Shown: positions 1-8,968 of the stretch, piece after piece
Numbering within the stretch: the stretch's first letter is position 1
Layout: each line of letters opens with the position of its first letter
DNA from: Lentisphaera profundi
GTDB taxonomy: Bacteria; Verrucomicrobiota; Lentisphaeria; Lentisphaerales; Lentisphaeraceae
DNA length: 64,000 nucleotides
Assembly: GCF_028728065.1 (NCBI RefSeq)
Contig: NZ_CP117812.1
Span: 620,001-684,000, forward strand
Direction: 5' to 3'
Translations under genes and position numbers: made by a program
Notes under the pieces: model-generated
Databases searched by the model: none
What the model saw: the letters and a program-made list of their open reading frames with translations, nothing else
What the model was told of the DNA's origin: nothing

Positions 1-1355
1 GCCTGCCCGCCAACCTACAGGGTGTATGGAGCCAGGATTATTACACTCCATGGTCGGGAGGATTTTGGCATAATATCAATGTGCAGATGAATTATTGGGG
101 CTCCATGAGCACCAATCTGGGCGAGTGTTTCCAGGCTTACACCAACTTTTACAAAGCCTACCTACCCATAGCACGAGGGCATGCCGCCGACTACGTTCGC
201 AAGTACAATCCAAAGCAGTTGACGAAGGGAGGCGATAATGGCTGGATCATTGGCACCGGAGCCAATGCCTACTATATACCCAGCGCTGGCGGACATTCTG
301 GCCCGGGAACGGGAGGCTTTACGGCGAAACTTCTCGTCGATTATTATAAGTTTACACAGGACAAAAAATATCTCGAAGAAGTCGCCTACCCGGCAATGCT
401 CTCCTTGAGTAAATTTTATTCAAAAGTACTGATTCCCCATGGCAATAAACTTTTAGTAGAACCTTCTGCTTCGCCAGAACAGACTTCTAGTGCCGAGCAA
501 GTGAAGGGCATGCCGGGCCATCTGAAAGGAGGGAGAAACTACATTACTGCCGGCTGTACTTTCGATCAGGGCTTTGTCTGGGAAAGCTATTCCGACACAC
601 TGTCACTCGCCAATGAACTCGGTAACAAAGACCCCTTCCTCGATACCATCCGCGAGCAGATTACCAAGCTCGATCCTATTTTGGTCGGGGCCGATGGTCA
701 GATTAAGGAATACCGTGAGGAAAACCATTACAGCGATATCGGTCAGCCAAGACACCGCCACATTTCTCATCTTTGCCCGCTCTATCCGGGAACCCTCATT
801 AATTCTAAACCAGAATGGATGCAGGCCGCAAGTAAAACACTGGATCTGCGCGGCGACAGAACCACCGGATGGGCCCTGGCTCACCGCATGAATAGCCGTG
901 CCCGCCTCGGCGAGGGCGATAAGGCACATGAAGCCTATAAGCGTTTTATTCGCGAACGTACCGCGACCAACCTCTGGGCTCTTCACCCTCCCTTTCAGAT
1001 TGACGGCAGCCTCGGCACCATGGCAGGAGTCGCAGAAATGCTGCTGCAGAGTCACGATAATTCTATAAGAGTGCTCCCAGCGCTGCCAAAAGTGTGGAAA
1101 ACCGGACACTTTGACGGCCTGGTGGCGCGAGGCAATTTTGTGGTCTCCGCAAAATGGCAAGAGGGAAAAGCAAGTTTGATTTCTATCCAGTCCAGAAGCG
1201 GTGGCGTATGTCGCGTCAACTACCCCGGAATCGCCAAGGCCACGATTGCAGACAGCAATGGCAATGCAGTAGAAGTCACGCGTGAAGGAACAGATCAGAT
1301 CCACTTTTCTTCCACTCTTGGAGAGACTTATTTAATTAAACAAATTCAACAATAA
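1..1355 (+). CDS. GH95-type alpha-L-fucosidase, C-terminal part
   Basis: The reading frame is already open at base 3 and ends at 1355, so about 450 C-terminal residues are present and the N-terminus lies outside the window. The segment beginning L-P-A-N-L-Q-G, followed by H-N-I-N-V-Q-M-N-Y-W, matches the GH95 active-site strand that carries paired Asn residues. Further on, the R-H-R-H-I-S-H-L segment and the H-P-P-F-Q-I-D-G-S motif match the region holding the catalytic Asp in this family. GH95 enzymes are inverting alpha-fucosidases or galactosidases with an (alpha/alpha)6 barrel. Only 25 bases separate it from the next gene, so it probably heads or belongs to a polysaccharide-degradation operon. 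The fold call is firm; the exact sugar specificity is not known. Confidence 0.87.
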   Translation, partial: LPANLQGVWSQDYYTPWSGGFWHNINVQMNYWGSMSTNLGECFQAYTNFYKAYLPIARGHAADYVRKYNPKQLTKGGDNGWIIGTGANAYYIPSAGGHSGPGTGGFTAKLLVDYYKFTQDKKYLEEVAYPAMLSLSKFYSKVLIPHGNKLLVEPSASPEQTSSAEQVKGMPGHLKGGRNYITAGCTFDQGFVWESYSDTLSLANELGNKDPFLDTIREQITKLDPILVGADGQIKEYREENHYSDIGQPRHRHISHLCPLYPGTLINSKPEWMQAASKTLDLRGDRTTGWALAHRMNSRARLGEGDKAHEAYKRFIRERTATNLWALHPPFQIDGSLGTMAGVAEMLLQSHDNSIRVLPALPKVWKTGHFDGLVARGNFVVSAKWQEGKASLISIQSRSGGVCRVNYPGIAKATIADSNGNAVEVTREGTDQIHFSSTLGETYLIKQIQQ

Positions 1356-1380
1356 AAGAATGATATACAGGACTAAGGTG

Positions 1381-2952
1381 ATGAACAAACGATTGATGAC
1401 AGCCATGATGCTTTCTTTCAGTATTGTCACTGCCTTTGCGGCTGAGAGCATTGAGCTTTCGGCTGGAAAAGAGCTCGGTGCGATCTGGTTCATTGGCGAT
1501 TCGATCACCCAGAGCAACGCCGACGGCGATGCCAAGGGCTCGCCACGTAAATCGCTTTACGACCTGCTGAACGCGAAGGGCTATTCGTTCAGTTATACCG
1601 GGCATCACACCAGGAATGTCGATGGTCTTCCCATGTCTGGAAACTCTCCGCTAGACAATCTCTATCACTATCACACGGGGATATCGGGCTATCTAATCAC
1701 CAAGGGAAGCATCCAAAAACGGAAACGCCCATTAAGGGGAATTGGCTCGGGGCTTTCGCAATATTGGAAAAGCGGCCGTCTGACCTTGGTAAAGCCGGAT
1801 ATAATTTTGATTATGATCGGAACCAACGATATCGGGCATGCTTATGAGCTCGCCGGCGCTCCGGCGCGTTTAGCGACCTTGCTGGACGATATCTACGCAT
1901 TGCCCGGTGCAGGCAAGCCGACCATCTTTTTGGCGTCAATTCCGCCGAATCGCCGCAATGAAGCCGATCGAAGCAGGGTGGTCCTCTTTAATGAATCCAT
2001 TCCCGGGATCGTCGACTCCTATCGAACGAAAGGAAAGAAGATCTTCTATGTGGATCAGTTTACGCCCATTGATAAGGCCTATAAAAAAAATATGCGTGGC
2101 GATAATCTCCACCCCAACGCAAGCGGCAACGACACGATGGCAGCGCAGTGGTTCAATGCCATTGAAGCATCACTCAAGCCAGAGTCAGCTCTGTTTCCTG
2201 GCAAGAGAAGCGATTTTCGTGGCTATGATCGCTACGATAATGTGAAGACCGCAAAGGGGGATTTTTCGATCGTTTGTCCAAAGAATGCTGCCCCCGGGAA
2301 ACCTTGGCTATGGCGCAGCCTCTATTGGGATGCCATTAAGCAATTTAGCAATGCTGATCTTCAATTGGTCGATCAGGGCTATCACGTCGTGCTCGCTCAC
2401 GGTGATGTTTCCGGACATCCCCGTGGTAATGCCAATATTGATGGTGCCTACGACTTGCTGACACAAGAGTATGGGTTCTCGAAGAAATGTTCGATGGCAT
2501 CGATGAGTCGAGGAACCTTGTCTCTTTTCCGCTGGGCGACTGAGAATCCGCAAAAGGTGGAAAGCATCTATGTAGATAATGGGGTTTGCAACGTGTTGAG
2601 CTGGCCAGCGGGAAAATCCGTTCCTGGCAACAAGTCAAGCTCTAGTGGGAATCGTAAATCCTGGACGCTCTTTAAGCAGGCCTTCGGCTATGCCACGGAC
2701 GCAGAGGCACTCAAAACCAAAGAAAGCCCGATTGATTTGTTAGAACCTCTAGCCAAAGCTGGTGTGCCGATTCTAATGGTTTGCGGAAGCAAAGACTCCG
2801 CGGTGCCGTACGAGGAAAACGACGCCATCATGGAGCAACGCTATAAGGCGCTCGGTGGTTCCATTGAAGTGATTGTGGAGAACAAGGGTCACTCCCACGG
2901 TATGAAAGATCCGACACCCGTACTCGAATTTATTAAAAAGAATACAAAATAG
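1381..2952 (+). CDS. secreted SGNH (GDSL) hydrolase fused to alpha/beta hydrolase
   Basis: The start at 1381 is preferred over the in-frame ATG at 1360 because AGGA lies 8 bases before it and it opens directly into a signal peptide ending near A-F-A-A. The first half is an SGNH esterase: block I is G-D-S-I-T with the nucleophile Ser near residue 41, block III is G-T-N-D near 147, and block V is D-N-L-H-P near 241. The second half (from about residue 285) is an alpha/beta hydrolase with a nucleophile elbow S-M-S-R-G near 376, an acidic residue in C-G-S-K-D-S and a final G-H-S-H-G histidine. Two esterase types in one chain suggest removal of acyl groups from decorated glycans before the fucosidase acts. 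It sits between two carbohydrate-active genes in the same direction. The substrate is unknown. Confidence 0.82.
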   Translation: MNKRLMTAMMLSFSIVTAFAAESIELSAGKELGAIWFIGDSITQSNADGDAKGSPRKSLYDLLNAKGYSFSYTGHHTRNVDGLPMSGNSPLDNLYHYHTGISGYLITKGSIQKRKRPLRGIGSGLSQYWKSGRLTLVKPDIILIMIGTNDIGHAYELAGAPARLATLLDDIYALPGAGKPTIFLASIPPNRRNEADRSRVVLFNESIPGIVDSYRTKGKKIFYVDQFTPIDKAYKKNMRGDNLHPNASGNDTMAAQWFNAIEASLKPESALFPGKRSDFRGYDRYDNVKTAKGDFSIVCPKNAAPGKPWLWRSLYWDAIKQFSNADLQLVDQGYHVVLAHGDVSGHPRGNANIDGAYDLLTQEYGFSKKCSMASMSRGTLSLFRWATENPQKVESIYVDNGVCNVLSWPAGKSVPGNKSSSSGNRKSWTLFKQAFGYATDAEALKTKESPIDLLEPLAKAGVPILMVCGSKDSAVPYEENDAIMEQRYKALGGSIEVIVENKGHSHGMKDPTPVLEFIKKNTK

Positions 2953-2966
2953 AGCATAAGGAGCAA

Positions 2967-5408
2967 ATGATGAAAAAAGATAATATGCAGCAAAGTAGAG
3001 TTTTTAGGGGATGGAAGTTTTTGATGGTCATCATTCCAATATTTGGAAGTGTTGCAATGGCTGGGACCGAGCTCTATGTGAGCCCGGCGGGTAGCGATAC
3101 GAATCTGGGAAGCCAAAGCAAGCCCTTGGCCTCCTTGGCGAAAGCACGTGATCTTGTACGATCGCATGCGGGAAAAGATGCGGTGACGGTGAATATCGCC
3201 GACGGCATTTATTACTTGCCCGAGACCTTGATCTTCTCTCCCGAGGATTCCGGAACGGCGGAGTTTCCAGTTGTTTACCGTGCTGAAAATGAAGGTGGGG
3301 CGGTGCTGAGTGGTGGCTCAAGGCTCAATCTCAAATGGTCCGCTTATAAGGACGGCATCTTTCAGGCAAAAACGCCTCAAGGCTTGGAAATCGATCAGGT
3401 CTTCCTCGATGGCAGCGCACAGCGTATGGCGCGTTATCCAAACTACGATGCCAAAAAGAAAACTGATGCTTACCAGGGCTATTCTGCCGATGCCTTTTCT
3501 AAAGAGCGAGCGGCCAATTGGGCCGATCCGACTGGTGGCTATATTCACGCCATGCACCTTCATCGATGGGGTGGCTATCATTACCGCATTACTGGCAAGG
3601 ATGCCAAGGGTGAGGTGACTTATGAGGGTGGTTGGCAGAACAACCGTCAGATGGGCATGCACAAGAAGTTCCGTATGGTAGAGAATATTTTCGAGGAACT
3701 CGATGCGCCTGGCGAGTGGTTCCACAATGCCAAGACCTCCACCCTCTACTACATGCCCGCGCCCGGCGTGGATTTAACAAAAGCTAAGCTCGAGGTCGTG
3801 CGCCTTCGTCACTTAGTCGAATTCCAGGGAAGCCAAGAAAAACCTGTAAAGCAGATCGCCATACAGGGTTTTACGCTTCGTCACACCGCAAGAACTTTTA
3901 TGGATTGCAAAGAACCCTTATTGCGCTCGGATTGGGCAATCTACCGTGGCGGTGCCTTCCTACTGACTGGAACTGAGGATGTATCTCTTCTTGATTGCGA
4001 ATTTGATCAAGTTGGTGGCAACGCAATCTTTGTTAATAATTACAATCGTCGCGTTCAGGTTAAAGGCTGCCATATTCACGATGCAGGTGCGAGTGGGGTA
4101 TGTTTTGTGGGCGATCCGAAGGCGGTGCGCAATCCGCGTTTTGAATACAAAGAAGTTAATGATTTTTCAGAAATCGACCTTACTCCGGGACCAAAAACCG
4201 ATAACTATCCAGCCGACTCGATTGTTGAGGATTGCCTCATACACGGAATCGGAACAGTTGAAAAGCAACCCGCTGCAGTACAGATTTCCATGGCGCAGGG
4301 CATCACTGTCCGTGACGTTTCCATCTATGATTGTGCTCGCTCAGGCATTAATATAAGTGAAGGCACCTGGGGTGGACACCTGATCGAAGGCTGTGACGTC
4401 TTTGATACCGTGCTAGAGACGAGTGACCACGGCTCGTTCAATTCTTGGGGCCGCGATCGCTTCTGGCATCTTAACTCTGCACCCGCAGGCAAGCTCGCCG
4501 AATTATCCTTACTCGATGCGGTGAAAACCAGCGTCATCCGCAATAGTCGCTGGCGTTGTGACCATGGTTGGGATATTGATCTAGATGATGGCTCGAGCAA
4601 CTACGACATTTATAATAACCTGCTACTTGCGAAGGGGCTCAAACTACGAGAAGGTTTCCGTCGCCACGCCTGGAATAATGTTATCATAAATAATGGTCTG
4701 CATCCACACGTTTGGTATCTTGGCAATGGGGACGAAGTTCACGGCAATATCCTCATGAGTCGACATCGTCCGGCACGGATGAAACGCCCCAATGCAGATG
4801 CTGCACGAGTCGATAAAAACCTATTTTATGTTGCCAATGAATCTCAAGTCAAAGCGACTTCAAAAACATTAGGTTGGGATAAAAATTCGATCTTTGCTAA
4901 GCCACAGTTTATTGATCCCAGCAAAGGGGACTTTGCTGTCAAAGACAATTCGCCTGCCTTCGAAATTGGCTTCAAAAATTTCCCCATGGACCAATTCGGG
5001 GTGAAGAAGCCCGCACTCAGAAAAATTGCCCGTACGCCAATACTTCCCATGCCAGTGCTTACCAAAGCAAAAGCGAAGCGTCGACCTGCTAGAAAAGCAC
5101 CAGCCGCGAAGCAAGTTTCCAAAACCTCTGCCTGGCTCGGTGCGAGCCTGCAGACTTTGGCGGGTGAAGAATTCTCTGCCTACGGCGTGAGTAAAGAAGA
5201 TGGTGGAGTTATATTGATTGCGCTTGCAAAGAATTCCGTGGCGGCTAAAAAAGGTTTGAAAGAAGGCGACGTGGTACAAGAAGTCAATGGCCAAGCAGTC
5301 CGTACAAGTGATGCCTTGCTCAAGGCTTGTGGCCGCGTTGGAAACAAAGCCCTCACACTCAAGATCGTTCGTCAGCAGCAGTCACAAACTATTGTGATCG
5401 CAAAGTAG
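2967..5408 (+). CDS. secreted right-handed beta-helix protein with C-terminal PDZ domain
   Basis: AAGGAG lies just before two adjacent ATG codons (2967 and 2970); either could start the 813-residue product. A hydrophobic signal segment is followed by L-Y-V-S-P-A-G-S-D, the usual opening of secreted parallel beta-helix proteins of the pectate-lyase-like/GH141 type, and helix coils run to about residue 650. A Lys/Ala/Pro-rich linker (about 690-715) leads to a PDZ-like domain (about 718-813) with G-V-I-L-I-A and G-L-K-E-G-D-V-V-Q-E-V-N-G. PDZ domains bind peptide C-termini or hydrophobic ligands and are unusual behind a beta-helix. It lies 14 bases after the esterase fusion, so it is cotranscribed. 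It may be a lyase, a glycosidase or a binding protein. Confidence 0.8.
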   Translation: MMKKDNMQQSRVFRGWKFLMVIIPIFGSVAMAGTELYVSPAGSDTNLGSQSKPLASLAKARDLVRSHAGKDAVTVNIADGIYYLPETLIFSPEDSGTAEFPVVYRAENEGGAVLSGGSRLNLKWSAYKDGIFQAKTPQGLEIDQVFLDGSAQRMARYPNYDAKKKTDAYQGYSADAFSKERAANWADPTGGYIHAMHLHRWGGYHYRITGKDAKGEVTYEGGWQNNRQMGMHKKFRMVENIFEELDAPGEWFHNAKTSTLYYMPAPGVDLTKAKLEVVRLRHLVEFQGSQEKPVKQIAIQGFTLRHTARTFMDCKEPLLRSDWAIYRGGAFLLTGTEDVSLLDCEFDQVGGNAIFVNNYNRRVQVKGCHIHDAGASGVCFVGDPKAVRNPRFEYKEVNDFSEIDLTPGPKTDNYPADSIVEDCLIHGIGTVEKQPAAVQISMAQGITVRDVSIYDCARSGINISEGTWGGHLIEGCDVFDTVLETSDHGSFNSWGRDRFWHLNSAPAGKLAELSLLDAVKTSVIRNSRWRCDHGWDIDLDDGSSNYDIYNNLLLAKGLKLREGFRRHAWNNVIINNGLHPHVWYLGNGDEVHGNILMSRHRPARMKRPNADAARVDKNLFYVANESQVKATSKTLGWDKNSIFAKPQFIDPSKGDFAVKDNSPAFEIGFKNFPMDQFGVKKPALRKIARTPILPMPVLTKAKAKRRPARKAPAAKQVSKTSAWLGASLQTLAGEEFSAYGVSKEDGGVILIALAKNSVAAKKGLKEGDVVQEVNGQAVRTSDALLKACGRVGNKALTLKIVRQQQSQTIVIAK

Positions 5409-5460
5409 GCATTTTTAAGCGCCCGCGGAGGCTCTCCGTCCGCCGGAGGCATTTACATAT

Positions 5461-5731
5461 GGGGCTCTGCCCCAAACCCTGCAAGGAGCTGCCACTCCTT
5501 GACCTGGCGGATGGATTAAGTATGAATTGAATGTTATACGTGCTGCTACCTTTTTTAGTAAGGCCCCGAGGGCTCCTCGGCCACCGGAGGTATTTATACT
5601 GGGGCTCTGCCCCAAACCCTGCAAGGAGCTGCCACTCCTTGACCTGGCGGATGGATTAAGTATGAATTGAATGTTATACGTGCTGCGACCTTATTTAGTA
5701 AGGCCCCGAGGGCTCCTCGGCCACCGGAGGT
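5461..5731. repeat. 131-bp tandem direct repeat, two copies
   Basis: Bases 5461-5591 recur at 5601-5731 with two mismatches and a spacing of 140 bp. Each copy holds GGGGCTCTGCCCC, a CAAGGAG/CTCCTTG hairpin and CCGAGGGCTCCTCGG. The stretch from about 5696 to 5802 reappears inverted at about 12703-12812 and 13089-13199, and in part at 21319-21398. Confidence 0.9.
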
Positions 5732-5922
5732 GCTGCCACACAGGCGATAAAAATATCTGGGGCTCTGCCCCAAAGCTCGCTGAAGGTACTGCCGTACGGG
5801 CCAATGATTTTTATCCGCCCGCGGAGGCTCTCCGCTCGCCGAAGGCATTTACATCTGGGGCTCTGCCCCAAACCCTACAAGGGTATTTATACCTGCTGCT
5901 ACCTTTTTTAGTAGGGCCCTAA

Positions 5923-6163
5923 GGGCTCCTAATGGTAGGGAACTTAAGAGATATTTGAGCTCGAAGAGCTTAGGAATGTAGCCATGGACCTAAATCCGTG
6001 GTGTTTGAATAACAGAATCGTGCGTGCCGAAGGTACGCTGCAGAGCGTTTCCTTCATACCTTCGGCATGAGTATCATTTTTTTAACAATATCCACCGGAT
6101 AAATCCGGTGGCTACCATACTACATACCTTCGGCATGTGCTTAAGTTCCACCCATTAGAGGCT
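5923..6163. repeat. 241-bp direct repeat, copy 1
   Basis: This segment matches 8728-8968 over 241 bases with four substitutions and no indels, an offset of exactly 2805 bp. It contains a GTGCCGAAGGTA/TACCTTCGGCAT inverted pair and a CCACCGGA-TAAA-TCCGGTGG hairpin. Together the two copies flank the sulfatase remnant and the acyltransferase gene. Confidence 0.92.
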
Positions 6164-6437
6164 CATCGGCCACCGGAGGCATTAAAATCATAGACTGATT
6201 TTTATCATCCGCATTGGAATGCGGGGCTCCCAGGTACTGCCGTACGTGCGAATGTATTTTACCCGCTCAAAATCCCCCTTTTTTTTAAATTTTTTGGAGA
6301 TATTGATAAGATTCACAAGCAGATCATCACCTGGGAGCGCGAGCGTCTCGCCCGCATTTGCCATATCCGAGTATGTGAAAAACTTAATCGCATGGGTGCC
6401 CCCATTTTCACAGTGAACATAGTTCTTTTCAAGAATT

Positions 6438-6708
6438 AAATGTGTCATGAATGGGTGATGGCACCGTCAACAAATTTCCACTAGGAACTAGCCTTAGCCT
6501 TTAAGGGGAGTTTTGGCAGGCAGTCTTATTTTTCTGCTAAATTGACGAATCGCTCTTAGTTTTTCAGAGTTTTTTAGAATTACACCGTAGCGGTCGTCAG
6601 ATAAATGGGTTTAATAAGGATATAATTGTTTTGTAAAGGCAGAAGAAATTTTAAATGCAAAGCTGAGTATTAGATATACACTCAGGACAAATAAAGAGAG
6701 TTTCACTA
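6438..6708 (+). promoter_or_regulatory. duplicated copy of the sulfatase upstream region
   Basis: From about 6438 the sequence follows 13397-13669, the region upstream of the intact sulfatase gene. The match is moderate at first and almost exact from about 6600 to the ATG, so promoter and ribosome-binding region were duplicated with the gene. It now precedes only a truncated reading frame. Confidence 0.8.
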
Positions 6709-6840
6709 ATGATAAATAGTTTTTTTTAAACAGCGCTTCTAATACTTGTTTTTTCATTGCCGATGTTTGGACAAGAAAAAAAACATGATACCGATAAGAA
6801 GCCTAATATAATTTTCATCTTAACGGATGATCAGGGTTAT
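6709..6840 (+). pseudogene. truncated sulfatase gene remnant
   Basis: Bases 6709-6840 match the first 132 bases of the sulfatase gene at 13670 with only two substitutions. One turns the CAA codon 7 into TAA, so translation would stop after six residues. Homology ends abruptly after codon 44, just past the metal-binding Asp pair and before the formylglycine cysteine. The sequence that follows is unrelated. The remnant therefore cannot encode an active sulfatase. The near identity of the upstream region points to a recent duplication followed by truncation. Confidence 0.9.
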
Positions 6841-7184
6841 TATTTTTGCGTCTCAGACAAGCTTACCTTCCAGACGAGTCCGCCTCAATCCACGTCCTTT
6901 AAAGTTGGCTTAGAAGTGAACTTAGGTATAGACATGCTGACTGAACTTTTGAATGCCGTTGTCTAACAATATAAAAATATTTTTAGCGCGTCACATACGA
7001 GCTCTCCTAATGATGTGTGCGAAATTAGTGAATTTTATTTTTGTACACATCATTAAAAGGAAAAAACATGAACATGAGAATTTTTTTAAATCCTTTATTT
7101 TTAATTATTTATAACTTTTATAACATAAAGTGTTTAATTTGTGCTTAAGCTTCAATTACAATAAAAATGTAAAGTGAGTAGATA
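6841..7184. other. intergenic, possible insertion scar
   Basis: No firm gene was recognised. The first 120 bases after the sulfatase remnant have no relative elsewhere in the window. An inverted repeat AATGATGTGT (about 7009-7018) pairs with ACACATCATT (about 7045-7054). A possible 26-residue hydrophobic peptide frame (7068-7148) follows AGGA by 7 bases, but nothing else supports it. The rest is very AT-rich leader of the acyltransferase gene. Confidence 0.5.
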
Positions 7185-8354
7185 ATGGAAATGAATAAAA
7201 GAGTTTTATCTCTAGATATACTCAGAGGTATTTGTATTATGATTGTATTAATACATCATGTGAGTATTGATAGTATTCCTAATATGCCTGAGCTTACAGG
7301 GCTGACAGGTTTTATCTTTTGGAAAATAAGAGGACTTGGTTGGTCTGGGGTTGATTTATTTTTTGTTTTGAGTGGTTTTTTAATTGGAGGCCTTCTTTTA
7401 TCTGAACTTGAGCAATTTAAAAAAATTAATATCAAGCGCTTTTTATTAAGAAGAGGTTTGAAAATTTGGCCTTCATATTATTTCCTAATTGTTGTTTTGG
7501 CACTGTTTGGTGCAACTAATTGGATTAGAGAGGGAGATTTTAGTGATCAATTGACTCAGGTGATCGTTCATGTTTTGTATTTGCAGAATTATTTCGATAT
7601 AGGCACTAATGGACCTACTTGGTCATTGACAATTGAAGAACATTTTTACACCATTTTACCCTTCTTGATTTTAGCCATTTACAATTTTTCTGACAAGGTT
7701 AATAAAAACCTTAAATCCCTGCCTATCGTTATGAGCATTATCATTATTTTGATTATTGCAAATAGATTCATACATAGCTATAACGTAGATGATTTAAAGA
7801 ACCATTTTATGCTATCTCACTTTCGTTTTGATAGTTTATTAGCAGGGGTCGTTATACAGTACTTTTATCGCAATAATAAAGAAAAAATGAAAGCTTTATT
7901 GACTAAGCATCAACTCACTATATTTAGCTTGGCTTTTTTATGTGTGATCCCGTCGATGTTCTGGGGTAGAAATACCCCCTTTATGTTTACGTTAGGTTTT
8001 GCACTTCTAACCTTGGGGTACGGATTAATATTATCACGAGTTATTTGTCATGGTTTTGGTTCTTTTGAATCTACTTATGCAGCAAAAGCTTTAGCTCACA
8101 TAGGATGTTGGTCTTATAATATCTATCTATGGCATTTCTTTTTACCAAAACTTTTTAAACCTTTTTATGAGCCGATTCAAATAGCTATTTCAAATATTAG
8201 TACAGTTCCTGAAATTGTTCTTTTAATTCAGGCGACCTTCTATATAGGGCTTTCGATTTTAGTAGGTTACTTAGCGACAGTGATTATTGAAAAACCTTTT
8301 CTTAAACTTAGATCAAAATATGTTCCACAAGGCTTTAAGCCCAATGTAATATGA
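7185..8354 (+). CDS. acyltransferase family 3 (OafA/YrhL type) membrane protein
   Basis: The 389-residue protein is an integral membrane O-acyltransferase. Family landmarks are L-D-I-L-R-G at the N-terminus followed by a conserved H-H, F-F-V-L-S-G-F-L-I in the second helix region, G-P-T-W-S-L-T-I-E-E-H-F-Y in the middle, and S-Y-N-I-Y-L-W-H near the C-terminus. About ten hydrophobic helices are apparent. Such enzymes transfer acetyl or other acyl groups to surface polysaccharides or other exported substrates. A second ATG two codons in (7191) is an equally possible start. The gene is clearly more AT-rich than its neighbours and lies alone between the two 241-bp repeats, which suggests acquisition or rearrangement. 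Confidence 0.9.
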   Translation: MEMNKRVLSLDILRGICIMIVLIHHVSIDSIPNMPELTGLTGFIFWKIRGLGWSGVDLFFVLSGFLIGGLLLSELEQFKKINIKRFLLRRGLKIWPSYYFLIVVLALFGATNWIREGDFSDQLTQVIVHVLYLQNYFDIGTNGPTWSLTIEEHFYTILPFLILAIYNFSDKVNKNLKSLPIVMSIIIILIIANRFIHSYNVDDLKNHFMLSHFRFDSLLAGVVIQYFYRNNKEKMKALLTKHQLTIFSLAFLCVIPSMFWGRNTPFMFTLGFALLTLGYGLILSRVICHGFGSFESTYAAKALAHIGCWSYNIYLWHFFLPKLFKPFYEPIQIAISNISTVPEIVLLIQATFYIGLSILVGYLATVIIEKPFLKLRSKYVPQGFKPNVI

Positions 8355-8727
8355 ACTTTTTAATTCTAGGAATTGTCCGTGATTAGACTACTTGGCCAAA
8401 AGGCTGCGCCGATGAACAAATAAAGACAATTAGAAAATTTCTATTATCAGTTTGCCATCATTGGCCCTTGCTGAAACCTAAGTTCGAAACGAGCACAAGA
8501 CAGGCGTTAGCGCCACCTAGGGCAACTTGTTGCCGCCCCCAAAAGTCGAAGGTGCTCAAGTAAAAAATAACTCTCAGTAGATTTTAGTCCTTATATAAGA
8601 TTATTAATTTGGAGACCCCTGATTAAGCAAACTTTTACTGAAAAACTTTCAGTTTTAAAAAAAATTAATGCGTCTAAGTCAAATCTACCTCCAGGAAGGT
8701 CTACCTTATCCTTTAATCCGCCCGCGG
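8355..8727. other. intergenic stretch with a possible structured RNA
   Basis: No gene was recognised. Between 8491 and 8557 an outer stem GAGCAC/GTGCTC encloses two hairpins, GGCG-TTAG-CGCC (8503-8514) and GGCAAC-TT-GTTGCC (8521-8534), which would form a three-way junction. It may be another repeat element or a small RNA; it is not a recognisable tRNA. Confidence 0.4.
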
Positions 8728-8968
8728 GGGCTCCTGATGGTAGGGAACTTAAGAGATATTTGAGCTCGAAGAGCTTAGGAATGTAGCCATGGACGTAAGT
8801 CCGTGGTGTTTGAATAACAGAATCGTGCGTGCCGAAGGTACGCTGCAGAGCGTTTCCTTCATACCTTCGGCATGAGTATCATTTTTTTAACAATACCCAC
8901 CGGATAAATCCGGTGGCTACCATACTACATACCTTCGGCATGTGCTTAAGTTCCACCCATTAGAGGCT
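8728..8968. repeat. 241-bp direct repeat, copy 2
   Basis: Second copy of 5923-6163, 237 of 241 bases identical. Here the hairpin CCATGGACGTAAGTCCGTGG is better paired than in copy 1, which suggests this copy is closer to the ancestral form. Confidence 0.92.

Larger units (their letters stand above)
5409..6437. repeat. intergenic block of hairpin-rich repeats
   Basis: No gene was recognised here. The stretch is a mosaic of short inverted repeats with 5-8 bp stems and 2-6 base loops, such as GGGGCTCTGCCCC, CCGAGGGCTCCTCGG, GCGGGCGTCTCGCCCGC-like forms and CCACCGGATAAATCCGGTGG. The same modules return, direct or inverted, near 8.7-9.4 kb, 12.6-13.25 kb and 21.1-21.5 kb. Open frames through it, such as 6188-6448, have the repeated translation typical of such elements and are not treated as genes. 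Confidence 0.85.

Noticed and set aside
6188-6448. Minus-strand gene with A-G-E-T-L-A-L-P-G-D-D
   Set aside because: This is the usual translation of the GCGGGCGTCTCGCCCGC-type hairpin repeat, found again at 9.2 kb with disrupted frame.
6757-6966. 69-residue sulfatase-like small protein
   Set aside because: It is only the residual open part of the truncated sulfatase copy followed by unrelated sequence.
8484-8557. A tRNA suggested by GTTCGAAAC
   Set aside because: No acceptor or anticodon arm can be drawn around it; the hairpins present do not match tRNA spacing.
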